From: Clostridia bacterium | GTDB lineage: Bacteria; Bacillota; Clostridia; Lachnospirales; Lachnospiraceae | Length of the DNA stretch: 64,000 bases | Assembly (NCBI GenBank): GCA_910574255.1 | Contig: CAJTAK010000010.1 | Span: 62,001 to 126,000, forward strand | Reading direction: 5' to 3' | The notes under the pieces: generated by a model | Told to the model about the DNA's origin: nothing | What the model saw: only the letters and a program-made list of their open reading frames with translations | Database searches by the model: none | Shown: one piece after another, positions 62,691-64,000 of the stretch | Layout of the letters: every line of letters starts with the position of its first letter | How positions within the stretch are numbered: position 1 is the first letter of the stretch | Program-made: the position numbers and the translations under genes

Positions 62691-63050
62691 ATGGATTACA
62701 ATTCGAATATTAAGTATATCATACGACAGATGCACCGGGAAGAATATCCATTGCTAAATGACTTCCTGTACGAAGCAATTTATATTTCGGACGGAATGGA
62801 ACCGCCGCCCAAAAGGATCAGAAATACTCCGGAATTACAAGAATATGTTGTTGATTTTGGAACAAGGGAGCATGACAAGGCTTTTGCTGCGGAGATCGAG
62901 GGAATGATTGCGGGCGCTGCCTGGGTGCGGATTATGCATGATTACGGACATATTGATGACGACGCACATTCCATTGCAATAGCGGTACGCAAAGCATACA
63001 GAGGCTTGGGAATCGGGACGAAAATGCTGAAAGAATTGTTTGAATCATGA
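62691..63050 (+). CDS. GNAT N-acetyltransferase, C-terminally truncated
   Basis: 119 aa. The N-terminal IRQMHREEYPLLNDFLYEAIYI and the motif A region ending VRKAYRGLGIGTKMLKELF are clear GNAT marks; RGLGIG is the acetyl-CoA pyrophosphate loop. The protein stops right after this loop, while intact members continue about 40-50 residues with strand 5 and helix 4 (the ALSVxxxNxxAxxxYxKxGF part). So the fold is probably incomplete. Its stop overlaps the next start by 4 nt. It may be a fragment left by a deletion that joined it to ybaK. Confidence 0.75.
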   Translation: MDYNSNIKYIIRQMHREEYPLLNDFLYEAIYISDGMEPPPKRIRNTPELQEYVVDFGTREHDKAFAAEIEGMIAGAAWVRIMHDYGHIDDDAHSIAIAVRKAYRGLGIGTKMLKELFES

Positions 63051-63532
63051 AAAAGAATGCGGAAAAAACAAATGTTATGAGAATACTGGAACAAAAGAAA
63101 ATAAATTATGTAAGCCATTGCTACGCAGATACCGGGGTCATTAGCGGCATTGAGGTTGCCGCCGTTCTTAAGCAGGATCCGAACCAGGTGTTTAAAACGC
63201 TGGTGACTATTGGAAGTTCCAATAACAATTATGTGTTCTTAGTTCCTGTTCAAAAAGAGCTGAACTTAAAAAAGGCGGCGAAATCCGTAGGTGAAAAAAG
63301 TATCGGCATGCTTAAATCAAAGGATTTACTGCCACTCACAGGATACATTCATGGCGGCTGTTCGCCCATTGGAATGAAAAAGCAGTTTCGAACAGTCATT
63401 GATGCATCAGCAAAGAACCTTGACACCATTATTTTCAGCGGAGGAAAGATAGGCTATCAGGTGGAAATGTCTTTGGATGAGCTTAAAAAGGCTTTAAGAT
63501 TTGAAGTGGAAGACATTGTTGAGACTACCTAG
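63047..63532 (+). CDS. ybaK: YbaK/EbsC-family Cys-tRNA(Pro) deacylase
   Basis: 161 aa of the YbaK/ProX editing fold: conserved residues appear in VFKTLVTIGSSNNNYVFLVPVQKELNLKKAAKSVGEKSIGML and GYIHGGCSPIGMKKQFRTVIDASA. The lysine in VFKT and the GGCSPIG loop are the family marks. It removes cysteine mis-attached to tRNA-Pro. The start at 63047 overlaps the GNAT stop; no clear ribosome-binding site is seen, so it may depend on coupling. Confidence 0.9.
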   Translation: MKKNAEKTNVMRILEQKKINYVSHCYADTGVISGIEVAAVLKQDPNQVFKTLVTIGSSNNNYVFLVPVQKELNLKKAAKSVGEKSIGMLKSKDLLPLTGYIHGGCSPIGMKKQFRTVIDASAKNLDTIIFSGGKIGYQVEMSLDELKKALRFEVEDIVETT

Positions 63533-63599
63533 CCGGATGAGGTACTTAAGCTTTAGATGAGTGAGTATTTTAGAGATTCTTGCAGTAAAGGAGTATGAG

Positions 63600-64000
63600 A
63601 TGACAATCGAAGAAATTGTTCATGGTGAATCTAAAAATATCGAGTTTAAGGTAATGCTTCCAAAGGATTCGGAAAAATATACAAAGACGATTGTGGCGTT
63701 TGCCAATACCCAGGGGGGCCGCCTGATTATAGGCATTGATGATGAGACACATGAAGTGGCGGGGGTGGACGGTGATGCTGCTTTTCAGATTATGGACAAA
63801 ATTGCCAATGCGGTTTCCGACTCCTGTATACCGCAGATTGTTCCGGATATAGAACTTCAGACAGTGGACAATCGAACGGTTGTTGTTGCCACGGTCATAC
63901 CTGGTCCGAACAGGCCGTATTATCTGAAATCGAAGGGAAAAGAAAATGGGACGTTTATTCGGGTCGCAGGTACATCCAGGCCTGCACATCCTGAAAAGAT
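63600..64000 (+). CDS. AlbA_2 (Schlafen-type) ATP-binding protein, partial at the window end
   Basis: ATG 63600 with AAAGGAG 5 nt upstream opens a frame that runs out of the window (133 codons seen). The sequence shows HGESKNIEFKVMLPKDSEKYTKTIVAFANTQGGRLIIGIDDETHEVAGVD, the typical start of an AlbA_2 domain (ExxxxEfK, AFANtxGG, iGvdD). Proteins of this family usually continue with a C-terminal winged-helix or ATPase part and act as regulators. The rest is outside. Confidence 0.85.
   Translation, partial: MTIEEIVHGESKNIEFKVMLPKDSEKYTKTIVAFANTQGGRLIIGIDDETHEVAGVDGDAAFQIMDKIANAVSDSCIPQIVPDIELQTVDNRTVVVATVIPGPNRPYYLKSKGKENGTFIRVAGTSRPAHPEK

Overview
The window looks like a chromosomal segment of an anaerobic, low-to-mid GC member of the Lachnospiraceae (Clostridia). 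The basis is gene content rather than a database match: a glutaminyl-tRNA synthetase in a Gram-positive gene setting, a flavodiiron-rubredoxin-reductase fusion, many GHKL/LytTR and XRE-membrane regulators, a CotH-like protein, strong AGGAGG ribosome-binding sites, and a three-gene cluster (large DUF protein, actin/Hsp70-fold ATPase, TPR protein) that I associate with this family. No prophage, integrase, CRISPR array or rRNA operon was seen.

Layout. 1-8.1 kb is sensing and defence: the tail of an ABC permease, an Rpn-type PD-(D/E)XK protein, an OmpR-type two-component system, an ABC ATPase with an FtsX-type permease, a small DUF4430-like exported protein and an XRE-membrane regulator. 8.2-14.5 kb holds a DUF255 thioredoxin-fold protein, a LytTR/GHKL two-component pair transcribed leftwards, a divergent XRE-membrane regulator and a decayed LysR gene. 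14.5-24.0 kb has an NSS sodium symporter, then a copper regulon (double CsoR operator, copA, csoR, a small HMA chaperone) running straight into a class F-like flavodiiron protein, then an amidohydrolase. 24.2-34 kb carries tRNA-Glu(CUC), a CotH-type protein, a membrane protein, parE, parC and glnS. 34-44.6 kb is a carbohydrate and sulfur block: MocR and AraC regulators, a fucose/arabinose isomerase-like enzyme, a Ula-type PTS IIC and IIB without a IIA, a SorC regulator, a cytoplasmic arylsulfotransferase-like protein, thioredoxin reductase and thioredoxin. 44.6-50.6 kb is housekeeping: a LiaF-like protein, Maf, two HAD phosphatases, a small acidic protein, a parvulin-like lipoprotein and a HisC/CobD-type aminotransferase. 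50.7-55.5 kb is the DUF/actin-fold/TPR cluster. 55.7-64 kb has a PadR/HAAS pair, an MFS transporter, a ParB-like/BMP fusion, a metallophosphoesterase, PRPP synthetase, a truncated GNAT, YbaK and the start of an AlbA_2 (Schlafen-type) protein.

The most unusual feature is the density of structured palindromes between genes: at least ten separate loci carry imperfect or perfect hairpins of 50-280 bp. Two families stand out. One is a 92-nt hairpin, tandemly doubled at both of its loci (39.9 kb and 54.5 kb), each time filling the gap between two genes of one operon. Its inner core is conserved, while the outer 20-bp stem differs completely between loci yet still pairs. The other is a roughly 100-nt core found at 3.9 kb and 49.3 kb inside locus-specific outer stems that look like terminators. 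These are the best candidates here for something undescribed, followed by the DUF/actin-fold/TPR cluster, the arylsulfotransferase-thioredoxin-PTS cluster and the ParB/BMP fusion.
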